A DNA stretch of 64,000 nucleotides from Geomicrobium sediminis (GTDB lineage: Bacteria > Bacillota > Bacilli > Bacillales > Marinococcaceae): assembly GCF_016908595.1 (NCBI RefSeq), contig NZ_JAFBEC010000002.1, positions 248,001 to 312,000 of the forward strand, given 5' to 3'. How positions within the stretch are numbered: the stretch's first letter is position 1; the number at the start of each line of letters is the position of its first letter. A program made the translations under genes and the position numbers. Positions 53,364 through 62,998 of this stretch are shown piece after piece. The notes beneath the pieces were generated by a model. It was not told the DNA's origin and made no database searches. It saw only the letters and a program-made list of their open reading frames with translations.

Positions 53364-54599
53364 TTATTCCTCGATCATAGCCATTTTTCTTGTTCGTGAA
53401 GCAACCTCTTCTGGATCAGCTTCCTTACGGGCAACACCAGTTTCCATCGCTGTTTTTGCTACCGCAGCAGCGACCGCTGGTGCCACTCTTGTATCGAATG
53501 GTGCTGGAATGACATAATCTCTCGTTAATTCTGATTCAGAAATAAGTTCAGCAATCGCAAAAACGGCTGCTTGTTTCATCTCTTCATTGATATGCGTCGC
53601 ATTCACATCCAATGCCCCTCTGAAAATACCAGGGAATGCAAGAACATTATTCACTTGGTTAGGGAAGTCAGAACGACCAGTACCAATGACTGCCGCCCCT
53701 GCTGCTTTTGCATCTTCAGGCATAATTTCAGGGTTCGGGTTCGCCATTGCAAAGATGATTGCATCGTCATTCATGCTCTCGATCATCTCTTTTGTGAGTG
53801 CGCCTTCAACAGAAACTCCGATAAACACGTCCGTGTCTTGAATCACGTCTTTAAGAGCGCCTTCTTTCTTCTGGCTGTTCGTTACTTTAGCAATCTCATC
53901 TTTGATTGGGTTCATTCCAGCTGTACGACCTTCAAAGATTGCTCCCTTACTATCACAAAGGATAATTTCTTTGACACCCATGCTTAGAAGCAGTTTCACG
54001 ATTGCAATTCCAGCCGCTCCAGCGCCGTTTAATACTACGCGCACATCAGATAGCTGTTTGTTTGTTACTTTAAGTGCATTGATCAACCCAGCAAGAGTAA
54101 CGATTGCTGTACCATGTTGGTCATCATGGAAAATTGGAATGTTTGTTTCTTTCTTTAAACGTTCCTCGATGATAAAGCAATTCGGAGCTGCAATATCCTC
54201 TAAGTTCACACCACCGAAGGTAGGTTGCATTAATTTAACTGTTTCAACGATCTTATCAGGATCTGAAGTGTCTAGACAGATTGGAAATGCATCCACACCT
54301 GCAAATGATTTGAACAGAACAGCTTTTCCTTCCATAACAGGCAATGATGCTTCTGGACCGATGTTACCGAGGCCAAGAACTGCACTACCGTCACTAACAA
54401 CCGCAACCATGTTGCCTTTCATCGTATATTCAAATACCTTTTGCTTGTCGTTAAAAATCTCTTTACACGGTTCTGCAACACCTGGAGAATATGCAAGACT
54501 TAAATCTTTACTGTTTCTTACGGGAATCTTAGATTTCGATTCTAGCTTTCCTTGCTTCATTCTATGAATGTGTAGTGCTTCTTCTCTAGTCGTTGGCAT
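53364..54599 (-). CDS. ytsJ: Malic enzyme YtsJ
   Basis: 411 residues. Decarboxylates malate to pyruvate with NAD(P). N-terminal malic domain with catalytic Tyr (SLAYSPGVAEPC) and Lys region (GKAVLFKSFAGVDAFP), metal ligands in EDIAAPNCF and FHDDQHGTA, and Rossmann GAGAAGIA. The B. subtilis orthologue at this locus is NADP-dependent. Alone between dnaE and accD, with a probable -10 TATAAT about 140 nt upstream (54739-54734, minus strand). Confidence 0.95.
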   Translation of the reverse strand: MPTTREEALHIHRMKQGKLESKSKIPVRNSKDLSLAYSPGVAEPCKEIFNDKQKVFEYTMKGNMVAVVSDGSAVLGLGNIGPEASLPVMEGKAVLFKSFAGVDAFPICLDTSDPDKIVETVKLMQPTFGGVNLEDIAAPNCFIIEERLKKETNIPIFHDDQHGTAIVTLAGLINALKVTNKQLSDVRVVLNGAGAAGIAIVKLLLSMGVKEIILCDSKGAIFEGRTAGMNPIKDEIAKVTNSQKKEGALKDVIQDTDVFIGVSVEGALTKEMIESMNDDAIIFAMANPNPEIMPEDAKAAGAAVIGTGRSDFPNQVNNVLAFPGIFRGALDVNATHINEEMKQAAVFAIAELISESELTRDYVIPAPFDTRVAPAVAAAVAKTAMETGVARKEADPEEVASRTRKMAMIEE

Positions 54600-54786
54600 T
54601 ATTCCTGCACACTCCTTAACAAGTGGATCTCATCTTATATTTGATGAATCTTATGTTTGCGACCGATGGGACGCTGTTCGAACTATGAATGAATAAAAAA
54701 GGACAAACTGTATTAACTGTACATGTGCAATCTATTATAACAAAGTGTTCTCTTGCATTCACCCTTTTGCGTTCAAAAAGACGATC

Positions 54787-57700
54787 TCATTTTTTGACAA
54801 CGTTTTCTTCACCTACAATAAGGGTTAGACGTTCTAGCAATTCTTTTTTGATGTGAACATGGTAACTCGCGTCTAACTCATACAGCTTGCGTTTTGATTC
54901 ATGGTACACCTTTACACCGGCAAATCCAGAATGGTTGCGGAGCTGTCGTTTAATTGCGCTTAATGTCTTCGTAGAATTTAAGTGTTCAGGTATTTTGAGG
55001 TAGAGAGACGACGTTGATTCAGCCTTAGCATGGTCCGCTAGTTGAGTAAGCTGAGCGAGTATCTTTATTCGATTCGCATTGCTTTCCACTCTTCCAAAGA
55101 CAACGAGAAGTTCTCCTTCAATAAGTTCATCTTTCATGTCACGATAAACATCTGGGAAAACGACAACTTCAATTCGACCTGTATCATCGCTAAGGTTCAA
55201 AAAAGCCATTGATTGTCCATTTTTCGTTCGTATAGGCTTCATTGTTTCTAAAGTTCCAGCAATCCAAACGTATTGATCATGATGTTCTTCAGCAACTTCT
55301 CCAATGTCTTTTGGCTTTTGCGCTTGGAATAAGTGTACATATTCATCAAGTGGGTGACCACTTAAGTAAAACCCAGTCGCTTCTTTCTCTTGTAGCAATT
55401 TCTCGTGATGGGTATACGGTTCGCGTTCTGCATAACGGAAATCTTCATCACGGCTTTTGAAAAGGGCACCAACATCATCTTCGAAATCAATGTACTCTCT
55501 CGCTCGATCAATCGATGCGAGCAAGACTGCGCGGTGTTGTTCCCACTCATCTAGTGCCCCTGAGCGGATGAGGCTGATCAGTTGATTTCTTTGCAAGCGA
55601 ACAGGCTTCATTCGACGACAAAAGTCTATAAAGTTACGAAACCTACCATTTTCCTTTCGTTCAGAAACAATCGCTTTTGCTATATTTCCTCCGACGTGTG
55701 CCACACTTTGAAGTGGGAAACGCACGCCCCATTCATCTGCGGTATACGTGTAATCACTGTTATTGACAGACGGTCCAAGTATAGACAACTCTTCGCGCTT
55801 CATCTCCGCTGCCGCGCGCTTCATCCGTTCTAAATCACCACTAATCATCGAAAAATACGCGGCATAGAAAATTCCTGGGAAATGTGCTTTAAAGTATGCA
55901 ATTCGATACGCAATTAAACTATAAGCAACTGCATGACTTCGATTAAAACCATAGTTTGCAAATTGCAAGATCCATTCAAACAACTGCTTGGCTACTGATT
56001 GATCGTATCCGCTCGTGACTGCGCCTGCTAGAAAACGCTCTTCCTCTTGCAAGAGTAAGTCTTTGTCTTTCTTACTAATCACGCGTCGAAGAAGATCTGC
56101 ATCTGCCAATGAATAATTAGCCACTTGCACAGCAACTTGCATAACTTGCTCTTGATAAACCATAACGCCGTACGTTAGTGATAGCGTCTGACGTAGCGAA
56201 TCATGCAAATACGTAATGTTCTCTGGTGCACGCTTTCCCCGTATAAACGTATCGATATTGTCCATTGGACCTGGTCGATACAGGGCATTAACCGCAACAA
56301 TATCTTCGAATTGACTCGGCTTTAACTTCCTTAACACCGACTGCATACCCGCCGACTCAAACTGAAACACTCCTGCGGTTTGACCACTTGCAAGCATTTG
56401 CATCGTTTTTTTATCATCTTTTGGCAACTGATCGAATAATAGATGTTGTCCTGTTTTTGAGAAGGTATCTTTTTGTAGGCGATCTAAAAGTGTTAAGTTC
56501 CGTAATCCTAGTAAATCAAATTTCAAGAGTCCGAAAGCATCAAGATCTTCCATCGGCAACTGCGTATACGCGAGCGCCCCTCTTTCACGCACAATCGGTA
56601 CGACCGACGTTAACGGCCGTTTACTAAGAACGATTCCTGCTGCATGCAGTGACGTATGCCTTGGCAACCCTTCAATGGCAAGTGCTCGATTAAACCATTC
56701 ATGTACCTCATCGTTTTCTTTGTACAACCGTTGAAGTTCAGATGTATTCTTAATGACGGTGTTTAGTTCACCTGCTGTGCTCGGTATAAACTTTAAAACT
56801 CGTTGTAAAAGTGCATCACGAATGCCTTGAACTTTCGCTGTTTCACGTAATGAAGAACGGACGCCAAATGTTCCGAATGTAATAATTTGAGCGACATGCT
56901 CACTGCCGTATCGTTTTGCTAAATAATGGAACATTTCATCTCGACGATCATCAGGAAAATCAAGATCAATATCAGGCAATGATTTTCGTTCTGGATTTAG
57001 AAAGCGTTCAAAGAGTAACCCATATTCAAGTGGGTTCACATCGGTAATAAATAGGCAGTATGCTACGAGAGAACCTGCAGCGGAACCACGACCCGGACCG
57101 GTTAACATCCCTTGTTTTCTGGCATAGCGCATATAGTCCCACACGATCAAAAAGTAATTGGAGAATCCCATGTTCTTAATCGTTTGCATTTCTTTTGCAA
57201 GGCGTTCCTTTACTTCAGTCGTTAGATCAGGAAAGCGCACAGCTGCACCTTTTCTCACGAGTTGTTGCAAGTGCGTGGTTTCCTCTTCATTACTAACGCT
57301 TGGCAATGTCGTTGTTAGCGACTCTAAAGAAACGTCAACGAGACTAGCCACGTTCAAGGTCTCGTGTAATGCTCTTCGTTCAAAGTCATTTTGCCACGTT
57401 GCTATCGCTTCTTCCACTGACAACAAATGTGACTCAGCACGCCATTCAAATTGGTTGACCTCTGCAACTGGAACATCGTCTCGAATGGCGTGTAAGCATT
57501 GCTTCACCCAATCATCACCTTGATATAACATCGTAACGTTAGCAAGTGCTATTGGCGTCAAGTTCTGCTCGGTGAGAAACGTTACCCATGCATTGTGCTC
57601 ATGAAAGTCCGTATGTGTACTCGGCAAAAGTCCACACCAATAATTGTCATTTGGCAAAACGTGCTGCCATTGGCGAAGCTCTTTTGTCGCACGCTCATAT

Positions 57701-58113
57701 TGTTCGAGATTGATCAGCTTAGCGATTGGGTGTGTTTGTTCTGGAAAGATAAAAACAACGTCATCCGTTTGAATTTGAGCGAGTTGCTCAAATTCAATTC
57801 GCTCGTCATTTGAAGTCGCAACAGTTGAGAGTGAGAGGAGTGTTTGGTACCCTTTTGCATTCTTTGCGTAGACGAGTACATTGCCTTCCACTTCATTGCT
57901 AACGACATCAAGTTCAAGCCCGATAATCGGTTTAATTCCTTCGTTATGACACGCATCGATGAACTTTTTCACGCCATACATGACGTTGCGATCCGTAAGA
58001 GCTAACGTCTCATAGCCTAGCGATTTTGCTCTAGCAACAAGCGCATCAATCCGACAAGTACTTGTCAAAAACGAATACTCACTTTTCACTTGTAAATGTA
58101 CAAAATTAGCCAT
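54787..58113 (-). CDS. dnaE: DNA polymerase III alpha subunit DnaE
   Basis: 1108 residues. In Firmicutes DnaE extends RNA primers before PolC takes over. PHP domain (1-200), polymerase with GPGRGSAAGSLVAYCL near 345, catalytic PDIDLDFPDDRRDE (two Asp) near 395, FANYGFNRSHAVAYSLIAY near 715, and C-terminal OB domain (MKPIRTKNGQSMAFLNLSD). The PHP metal motif is degenerate: HLQVKSEYS has Lys where HxH is expected, and LALTDRNV lacks the usual His. ATG at 58113; a GTG 12 nt earlier overlaps the ribosome site GGAGTG. Confidence 0.97.
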   Translation of the reverse strand: MANFVHLQVKSEYSFLTSTCRIDALVARAKSLGYETLALTDRNVMYGVKKFIDACHNEGIKPIIGLELDVVSNEVEGNVLVYAKNAKGYQTLLSLSTVATSNDERIEFEQLAQIQTDDVVFIFPEQTHPIAKLINLEQYERATKELRQWQHVLPNDNYWCGLLPSTHTDFHEHNAWVTFLTEQNLTPIALANVTMLYQGDDWVKQCLHAIRDDVPVAEVNQFEWRAESHLLSVEEAIATWQNDFERRALHETLNVASLVDVSLESLTTTLPSVSNEEETTHLQQLVRKGAAVRFPDLTTEVKERLAKEMQTIKNMGFSNYFLIVWDYMRYARKQGMLTGPGRGSAAGSLVAYCLFITDVNPLEYGLLFERFLNPERKSLPDIDLDFPDDRRDEMFHYLAKRYGSEHVAQIITFGTFGVRSSLRETAKVQGIRDALLQRVLKFIPSTAGELNTVIKNTSELQRLYKENDEVHEWFNRALAIEGLPRHTSLHAAGIVLSKRPLTSVVPIVRERGALAYTQLPMEDLDAFGLLKFDLLGLRNLTLLDRLQKDTFSKTGQHLLFDQLPKDDKKTMQMLASGQTAGVFQFESAGMQSVLRKLKPSQFEDIVAVNALYRPGPMDNIDTFIRGKRAPENITYLHDSLRQTLSLTYGVMVYQEQVMQVAVQVANYSLADADLLRRVISKKDKDLLLQEEERFLAGAVTSGYDQSVAKQLFEWILQFANYGFNRSHAVAYSLIAYRIAYFKAHFPGIFYAAYFSMISGDLERMKRAAAEMKREELSILGPSVNNSDYTYTADEWGVRFPLQSVAHVGGNIAKAIVSERKENGRFRNFIDFCRRMKPVRLQRNQLISLIRSGALDEWEQHRAVLLASIDRAREYIDFEDDVGALFKSRDEDFRYAEREPYTHHEKLLQEKEATGFYLSGHPLDEYVHLFQAQKPKDIGEVAEEHHDQYVWIAGTLETMKPIRTKNGQSMAFLNLSDDTGRIEVVVFPDVYRDMKDELIEGELLVVFGRVESNANRIKILAQLTQLADHAKAESTSSLYLKIPEHLNSTKTLSAIKRQLRNHSGFAGVKVYHESKRKLYELDASYHVHIKKELLERLTLIVGEENVVKK

Positions 58114-58149
58114 GACTCTGTTCACTCCGATCGTTTTTAGATTGACTAG

Positions 58150-58179
58150 TCATAACTTGGACAAAGACTCGATATAAAT
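58150..58179 (+). promoter_or_regulatory. Possible sigma-E promoter of ytrHI
   Basis: TCATAAC (58150) and GATATAAAT (58171) are 14 nt apart and loosely resemble the mother-cell sigma-E pattern. ytrH is sigma-E dependent in B. subtilis from memory. Confidence 0.35.
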
Positions 58180-58227
58180 GAAAGATAAGAGACTAGGTGA
58201 TTCGTTTCAAGGAGAGGGGCATGCACC

Positions 58228-58566
58228 ATGTTTAGCAGAGACTTTGCCGCTACACTCGTCATTGATTTTTTTGTTGCCTTTGGCGTCGTTCTAGGTGGAG
58301 CACTAATCGGTGGAATTGGCGCGTTTATTATCGGAAAGCCACCACTTACGACCATTCAAGAACTTGCAAGCAGTTTAAAGATTTGGGCGCTCGTTGCAGC
58401 CATTGGCGGGACATTTGATGCAATCACAAGTCTAGAGCGGGGATTGTTTGCAGGTACTCACATTGACGTTTATAAGACCATCTTCATGATATTAAGTGCC
58501 CTCTCGGGTGCAAATGCAGGTGCACTCATTATTCAGTGGATTACTCAGGAACAGATGTATCCATGA
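58228..58566 (+). CDS. ytrH: Sporulation membrane protein YtrH
   Basis: 112 residues, three membrane helices (about 8-35, 52-68, 82-106) with Gly-rich faces (FGVVLGGALIGGIGAFIIG). Family YtrH, required for full spore formation in B. subtilis. Ribosome site GGAGAGGGG precedes the ATG. It overlaps ytrI by 4 nt and is divergent from dnaE. Confidence 0.9.
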   Translation: MFSRDFAATLVIDFFVAFGVVLGGALIGGIGAFIIGKPPLTTIQELASSLKIWALVAAIGGTFDAITSLERGLFAGTHIDVYKTIFMILSALSGANAGALIIQWITQEQMYP

Positions 58567-59078
58567 GGATTCCACCCTATTATAAGCGACCCGGGTGGCA
58601 ACGTTTTTTAGCAGGCCTATTTATCGGTGTTGTCATCGGTTGGGGGCTTTTCATCTTTCAATATGGCCAAGTCTATGAGCGAACCATTATCGAACTTAGA
58701 AAAAACGAACTCACCATTAATCAACTTGAAAGTCAAATTGAGCTTTTGCTCGCACGTGAGCAAGAGCAAGAAGATCTCGATGAAGATCAAAAACGTGTGG
58801 AAGTAGAGACCATTGAAATTCACTTTACAAATGAAAGAGAGAGCAGGCTCAGTGAACTTGCCCTCTATGACTTACGCCAACAAGCCGTCGATGAGTTAGA
58901 GCCTTTGCTTCATCAGAACTTAGAAAGTGTCGCTGAGCAGCAAGAGCTCGTCATTCGAACACTTGAAAACAAGCGATTTGTTGTGAACGAACAACAATTC
59001 AGTCTCGAAGTATCACGAGCCATCTTCTATAAAAAAATTGATCTTCATACAGAAATTGTTATTGAGTCTTCGGGTTAA
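58563..59078 (+). CDS. ytrI: Sporulation membrane protein YtrI
   Basis: 171 residues from ATG 58563. One N-terminal membrane helix (about 16-36) and a long acidic coiled coil (45-95), then a soluble domain. Partner of YtrH. The start overlaps the ytrH stop (ATGA); the frame extends 27 nt further upstream without a ribosome site. Its last 20 nt overlap the end of nrnA on the other strand. Confidence 0.88.
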   Translation: MRIPPYYKRPGWQRFLAGLFIGVVIGWGLFIFQYGQVYERTIIELRKNELTINQLESQIELLLAREQEQEDLDEDQKRVEVETIEIHFTNERESRLSELALYDLRQQAVDELEPLLHQNLESVAEQQELVIRTLENKRFVVNEQQFSLEVSRAIFYKKIDLHTEIVIESSG

Positions 59079-60015
59079 ACTGTTTTGCAGCTTCATTTAA
59101 TTCTGCAATGATCGTGTCGATCTCTTCTTTACTATTCGCAGACGCACCCGCAGCAAGCGGATGGCCACCACCGTTATGCTTCTCTGCAATCGTGTTCACA
59201 ATAGGCCCTTTAGAACGGAGTCGTACGCGATACGTGCCATCCTCTTGTTCGACAAACATCCCCCACGTAAGAAGACCTTCGAGGTCGCTAATGGCGTTTA
59301 CAAGTGCAGAAGATTCATTAACGGTTACTTCATATTGTTTTAGTTGCTCGTCTGACACACGAATCGCAGCAACACCGTACTCACTTAAGCTCACTGTACG
59401 TAACAGCTCACCTTCAAGGCGTAAAAGTGGCAACGGTTTACGATATAGATTGCGAAACAGTTCAGGCAAATCAATGCCTTGTTCCATCAACACTCCTGCC
59501 GCTCGAAACGTATGTTCAGTTGTATTCGGATGACGAAAACGTCCGGTATCCCCGACAATTCCTGCATATAAAACCCTTGCACTCGTTTGGTTCATCTTCC
59601 ATCCGTTTGGCTTTGCTGTTTCCTCAAACCATCTTGTTATCATTTCAGACGTTGAGCTGTAGCTCGTATCGACCCATGATGCATCCGCATAATCATCAAT
59701 TTCTGGATGATGATCGACTTTAAATGTCTCTTTGGCTAATGCGTACCGCTCTTCATCGATCCGTCCACGGTTAGCTGTATCACAGATAATAACGAGGGCG
59801 TCTTTGAACGTTTCGGTATCCACTTCATCCATTGTTGCTAGAAATGAAAGGGACCTTTCGTCTTCTCCAACTGTGTACACCATCTTCGTCGTGTTTTCTC
59901 GAATTAATTCTGCTAAGCCAAGCTGCGAACCAAACGCATCTGGGTCTGGTCGCACGTGACGACAAATGATAATTGTATCAAAGCGCTCAATTGTTTCTAA
60001 TAGTTTTTCTTGCAC
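59059..60015 (-). CDS. nrnA: Bifunctional nanoRNase / pAp phosphatase NrnA
   Basis: 318 residues. DHH-DHHA1 phosphoesterase that degrades short oligoribonucleotides and dephosphorylates pAp. Metal motifs: RHVRPDPDAFGSQ near 19-31, a CDTA segment (IICDTANRGR), DHHPEIDDY near 100-108 and C-terminal GGGHPLAAGA. The start is GTG at 60015, 8 nt behind GAGGAG; the upstream ATG and first GTG are too close or unsupported. Convergent with ytrI. Confidence 0.94.
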   Translation of the reverse strand: MQEKLLETIERFDTIIICRHVRPDPDAFGSQLGLAELIRENTTKMVYTVGEDERSLSFLATMDEVDTETFKDALVIICDTANRGRIDEERYALAKETFKVDHHPEIDDYADASWVDTSYSSTSEMITRWFEETAKPNGWKMNQTSARVLYAGIVGDTGRFRHPNTTEHTFRAAGVLMEQGIDLPELFRNLYRKPLPLLRLEGELLRTVSLSEYGVAAIRVSDEQLKQYEVTVNESSALVNAISDLEGLLTWGMFVEQEDGTYRVRLRSKGPIVNTIAEKHNGGGHPLAAGASANSKEEIDTIIAELNEAAKQFNPKTQ

Positions 60016-60090
60016 TGTCACTTCTCCTCTGTTGTACATCGAACCCTTATCCTGTAAACTAATAACGAATGAAAAAAAGGGGGATATTCG

Positions 60091-60405
60091 ATGGGATTTA
60101 TTTCAATTGTCGTTACGTTGATTCTAACCCTAGCTCTTGCATTGTATGTTTATTATAAATATAAACGTTTCCGCGTAAAAGGCGAACGTTTAAAAGAATG
60201 GTATCAAACGAAAGCAATGACTGCTCTTGGGATCTTCATTCTATCACCAGGCCTATTGTTCATGTTCTCGTACCGAAGTTGGGTCGATATCGTTGTTGGA
60301 CTCGTTTTTGCAATTCTCGGAGCTGTGTTCGTCTACTATGGAATTAAAGCAAATCGAATCATCACACCATTTGCAAAAGAAGAGTTACGCTCTCAAGAGA
60401 GTTAA
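60091..60405 (+). CDS. ytpI: YtpI-family membrane protein
   Basis: 104 residues, three membrane helices (about 3-23, 40-58, 63-85). YtpI family, function unknown. Location between nrnA and ytoI matches B. subtilis ytpI. GGGGG about 9 nt before ATG; a bidirectional terminator follows. Confidence 0.85.
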   Translation: MGFISIVVTLILTLALALYVYYKYKRFRVKGERLKEWYQTKAMTALGIFILSPGLLFMFSYRSWVDIVVGLVFAILGAVFVYYGIKANRIITPFAKEELRSQES

Positions 60406-60407
60406 TG

Positions 60408-60438
60408 AAACAGCTGCCCGTTGGCAGCTGTTTTTTAA
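60408..60438. terminator. Bidirectional terminator between ytpI and ytoI
   Basis: 11-bp stem AAACAGCTGCC/GGCAGCTGTTT (60408-60418 with 60423-60433) and TTTTTT after it on the plus strand; it abuts the ytoI stop. Confidence 0.85.
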
Positions 60439-61745
60439 CGTTCAAGAAGTTGAGCAGTCATTAGACCTTTGCCAACAAGTTCATCATTTGAGTACAATTC
60501 GACATCTACCTTACCACTTTTACGACTGACTTCAAGAATCTTACCCTTCATCTCAATCTTGCTTTCAATTTGCACTGGCTTTAGGAAGTATAACGATAAG
60601 TTCTCAACAACAACATCACCACGTTTATGACGCCTTAACAGTCGGCTACCGACTTCTGTAATTAACGTGGACAACACTCCGTACGAAATCATCCCAATTG
60701 GATTTGTCATTTGCGGTGTTAAATGACAAACGTAATCATAAACTGTTCCTGTTGGCGCTTCTTCCACTTGTCTCGTTACAACATCATCAAGTGTGTCTCC
60801 AACATGTGGTTGACGTTGAGCCATTTGCAAAGCTTTTAACACATCTTGGCGGCTGATGACCCCAACAAGTCTAGCCTCATCATCAACGACCGGTAATAAC
60901 TCAATACCTTCCCAAACCATAACGTGAGCAGCGGATGCTAGCGACATCGTTGCATGAACGGTAATCGGCTCTTTCGTCATCACCTTTTCCACTGGCGTAC
61001 TTTCTTTCATTGAAAGAATGTCTTTCGCCGCAACCATACCTTGAACTTGCATTTCATGATTAACGACTGGATATCGACTATGGCTCGTTTTTGCATTTAA
61101 TTGATGCCAACGTTCAACCATATTATCTGTCGTTAAAAAGTACGTCTCATTGAGGGGGATGAGAATATCTTCTACGATGACAATTTCTTTCTTTATCAAT
61201 TGATCATAGATCGCCCGGTTAATCATACTGGCGACCGTAAACGTATCATAACTCGTCGTTATGATCGGTAGCGATTGTTCATTGGCATACTGAATGATTT
61301 CTTCATTCGTACCGAATCCACCCGTAATTAACACGGCTGCCCCGGCTTCAAGTGCCAATCGATGAACTTGATAGCGATTTCCGACAATTAATAAGTTTCC
61401 CGGTTCTACGTATCGCATCATCGCTTCCATCTTCATTGCACCAATAACAAACCGTTGAAGCGTTTTATGTAAGCCACTTCTTCCACCAAGAACTTGTCCA
61501 TCTACGATGTTAACGACTTCAGCAAATGTTAAATGATCGATATTTTCTTTAAGTTTCTGTTCAACGCGGATCGTGCCTACTCGTTCAATCGTCGTAACGA
61601 GACCTTGGTTCTCCGCTTCCTTAATGGCTCTATATGCTGTCCCTTCACTAACATGTAGGGCTTTGGCAATTTGGCGAACAGAGATTTTTTCTCCAACGCT
61701 CAATTGAGCTATGTAATCTAATATTTGTTCATGCTTCGTACTCAT
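60435..61745 (-). CDS. ytoI: HTH-DRTGG-CBS-hotdog regulator YtoI
   Basis: 436 residues from ATG 61745, behind AAAAGGAGTG; the frame runs 111 nt further without one. Order: winged helix (about 1-70, HVSEGTAYRAIKEAENQGL), DRTGG domain (75-190, VNIVDGQVLGG), two CBS domains (195-310; CBS pairs bind adenine nucleotides), and a C-terminal hotdog thioesterase-like fold (315-436, RRHKRGDVVVENLSLYFLKP). Probably a ligand-responsive regulator linking energy state and acyl-thioester metabolism; the target is unknown. Confidence 0.9.
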   Translation of the reverse strand: MSTKHEQILDYIAQLSVGEKISVRQIAKALHVSEGTAYRAIKEAENQGLVTTIERVGTIRVEQKLKENIDHLTFAEVVNIVDGQVLGGRSGLHKTLQRFVIGAMKMEAMMRYVEPGNLLIVGNRYQVHRLALEAGAAVLITGGFGTNEEIIQYANEQSLPIITTSYDTFTVASMINRAIYDQLIKKEIVIVEDILIPLNETYFLTTDNMVERWHQLNAKTSHSRYPVVNHEMQVQGMVAAKDILSMKESTPVEKVMTKEPITVHATMSLASAAHVMVWEGIELLPVVDDEARLVGVISRQDVLKALQMAQRQPHVGDTLDDVVTRQVEEAPTGTVYDYVCHLTPQMTNPIGMISYGVLSTLITEVGSRLLRRHKRGDVVVENLSLYFLKPVQIESKIEMKGKILEVSRKSGKVDVELYSNDELVGKGLMTAQLLER

Positions 61746-61782
61746 TCGGGTCACTCCTTTTAGAAAAAGGATAATTACGATA

Positions 61783-61810
61783 CAAAAAACTTGGCATAAA
61801 GCCAAGTTTT
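61783..61810 (-). terminator. Terminator of the 86-aa membrane protein
   Basis: Stem AAAACTTGGC/GCCAAGTTTT with a 5-nt loop and TTTTTT on the minus strand, upstream of ytoI. Confidence 0.8.
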
Positions 61811-61852
61811 CGACTAAAGTCTCTTTAATTATATCGGTGTCGTTCGTGGACT

Positions 61853-62113
61853 TCAAGCTCGAAGACGAGCTGCCTTACGTTCAAGTTCCCGCTTGTTGAT
61901 CCGTCGTGATGGGTGTGCTTCACCTTCATAAACCCGTGTGCGCTCATAAGCAAGCACTGCAAGATTCCCCCCAATAACGAGGAAACAAAACAAAAACCAA
62001 GCAACAGAGAACCATCCATGAAGTCCAACTGTACCGATTGTAAATTGCTGTAAACCAAGATACAAAAGGAACGCGGCAACTAAAAAAGAAATCCAAATTC
62101 TTAACCGGCGCAT
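61853..62113 (-). CDS. Small two-helix membrane protein, function unknown
   Basis: 86 residues from ATG 62113, behind GGGAGG at 7 nt. Two membrane helices (about 5-22 and 32-52) and a basic, charged tail (RRINKRELERKAARLRA). I do not recognise a family. It is between ytkL and ytoI and ends in its own terminator. The frame extends 33 nt upstream without a ribosome site. Confidence 0.75.
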   Translation of the reverse strand: MRRLRIWISFLVAAFLLYLGLQQFTIGTVGLHGWFSVAWFLFCFLVIGGNLAVLAYERTRVYEGEAHPSRRINKRELERKAARLRA

Positions 62114-62202
62114 TTTATAACCTCCCAAATAAACCATACCTTGCAAACAGTTTATTCAAAAGGACGAGCCAATATGACTTGTCTACCTCTTCAGTTACGC
62201 CC

Positions 62203-62248
62203 AAAAAAAAAAAAAGATACCAGGTGATCACGATGATTTCACCTGGTT
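62203..62248 (-). terminator. Terminator of ytkL
   Basis: 9-bp stem ACCAGGTGA/TCACCTGGT with a spaced T-run on the minus strand: the stem is followed by ATC and then 13 T (62215-62203). Confidence 0.75.
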
Positions 62249-62257
62249 CTTTATACA

Positions 62258-62938
62258 TCACACTTCTGTAGACTCGCCTGGCTTTAAAGCATTTCCTTTA
62301 AGTGGCGCGATTGAATCTACGAAAGCATCTCCGTCTTGTTCAATTAATGGGAATGTGTTGTAGTGAATCGGGATGACTAATTCAGCTTGCAACCATTCAG
62401 CAGCAACCTTCGCATCCTCTGGTCCCATCGTAAAATTGTCTCCGATTGGAAGTAGCGCAACTTCCAGATCATGACGCTCTGCAATCAGCTTCATATCCGA
62501 GAATAACGATGTGTCTCCGGCGTGATAAATCGTTTTCCCTTCAGCTGTGAACAAAATTCCGTTCGGCATGCCAAGATAGATGATTTGACCATCTTCTTCT
62601 TGGAATGAAGAACTATGAAACGCTTGCGTTAATCGCACATGACCAAATGGGAGCTCATAACCTCCACCAGTATTTAACGGGTGAGTTTCAAGCCCTTTTC
62701 CACCTAAATATGTGGCAAGCTCATGAGTCGCTACGACGAGTGCACCACTACGCTTTGCAATCGCCTCTGTGTCTCCAAGATGATCCGCATGTCCATGCGT
62801 CAATAAAATCGCATCAGGGTTTACGTCTTCTGGTTTAATTTTGCACGTATCGTTGCCAGTAATGAACGGATCAATTAATACGGAATACCCGTTCGTTTCA
62901 ATTTCAATAAACGATTGTCCATGGAATGTTAACTTCAT
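62258..62938 (-). CDS. ytkL: UPF0173 metal-dependent hydrolase YtkL
   Basis: 226 residues. Metallo-beta-lactamase fold with the metal motif [12 protein letters not shown] near 46-57, further His in THELATYL and HAGDTSLF, and HYNTF near 197. Substrate unknown; the family is widespread in Firmicutes and archaea. It lies 60 nt after ald with no terminator between them, so read-through is possible. Confidence 0.92.
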   Translation of the reverse strand: MKLTFHGQSFIEIETNGYSVLIDPFITGNDTCKIKPEDVNPDAILLTHGHADHLGDTEAIAKRSGALVVATHELATYLGGKGLETHPLNTGGGYELPFGHVRLTQAFHSSSFQEEDGQIIYLGMPNGILFTAEGKTIYHAGDTSLFSDMKLIAERHDLEVALLPIGDNFTMGPEDAKVAAEWLQAELVIPIHYNTFPLIEQDGDAFVDSIAPLKGNALKPGESTEV

Positions 62939-62998
62939 TGTTTATCCACCCTTCATCGACTTTCGATTCACTAGACCTATTACCGATTTTGGCTAACA

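Noticed and set aside
62203-62215. Run of 13 A, considered as a repeat or slippage site
   Set aside because: On the minus strand it is best explained as the T-run of the ytkL terminator; a sequencing length error cannot be judged.
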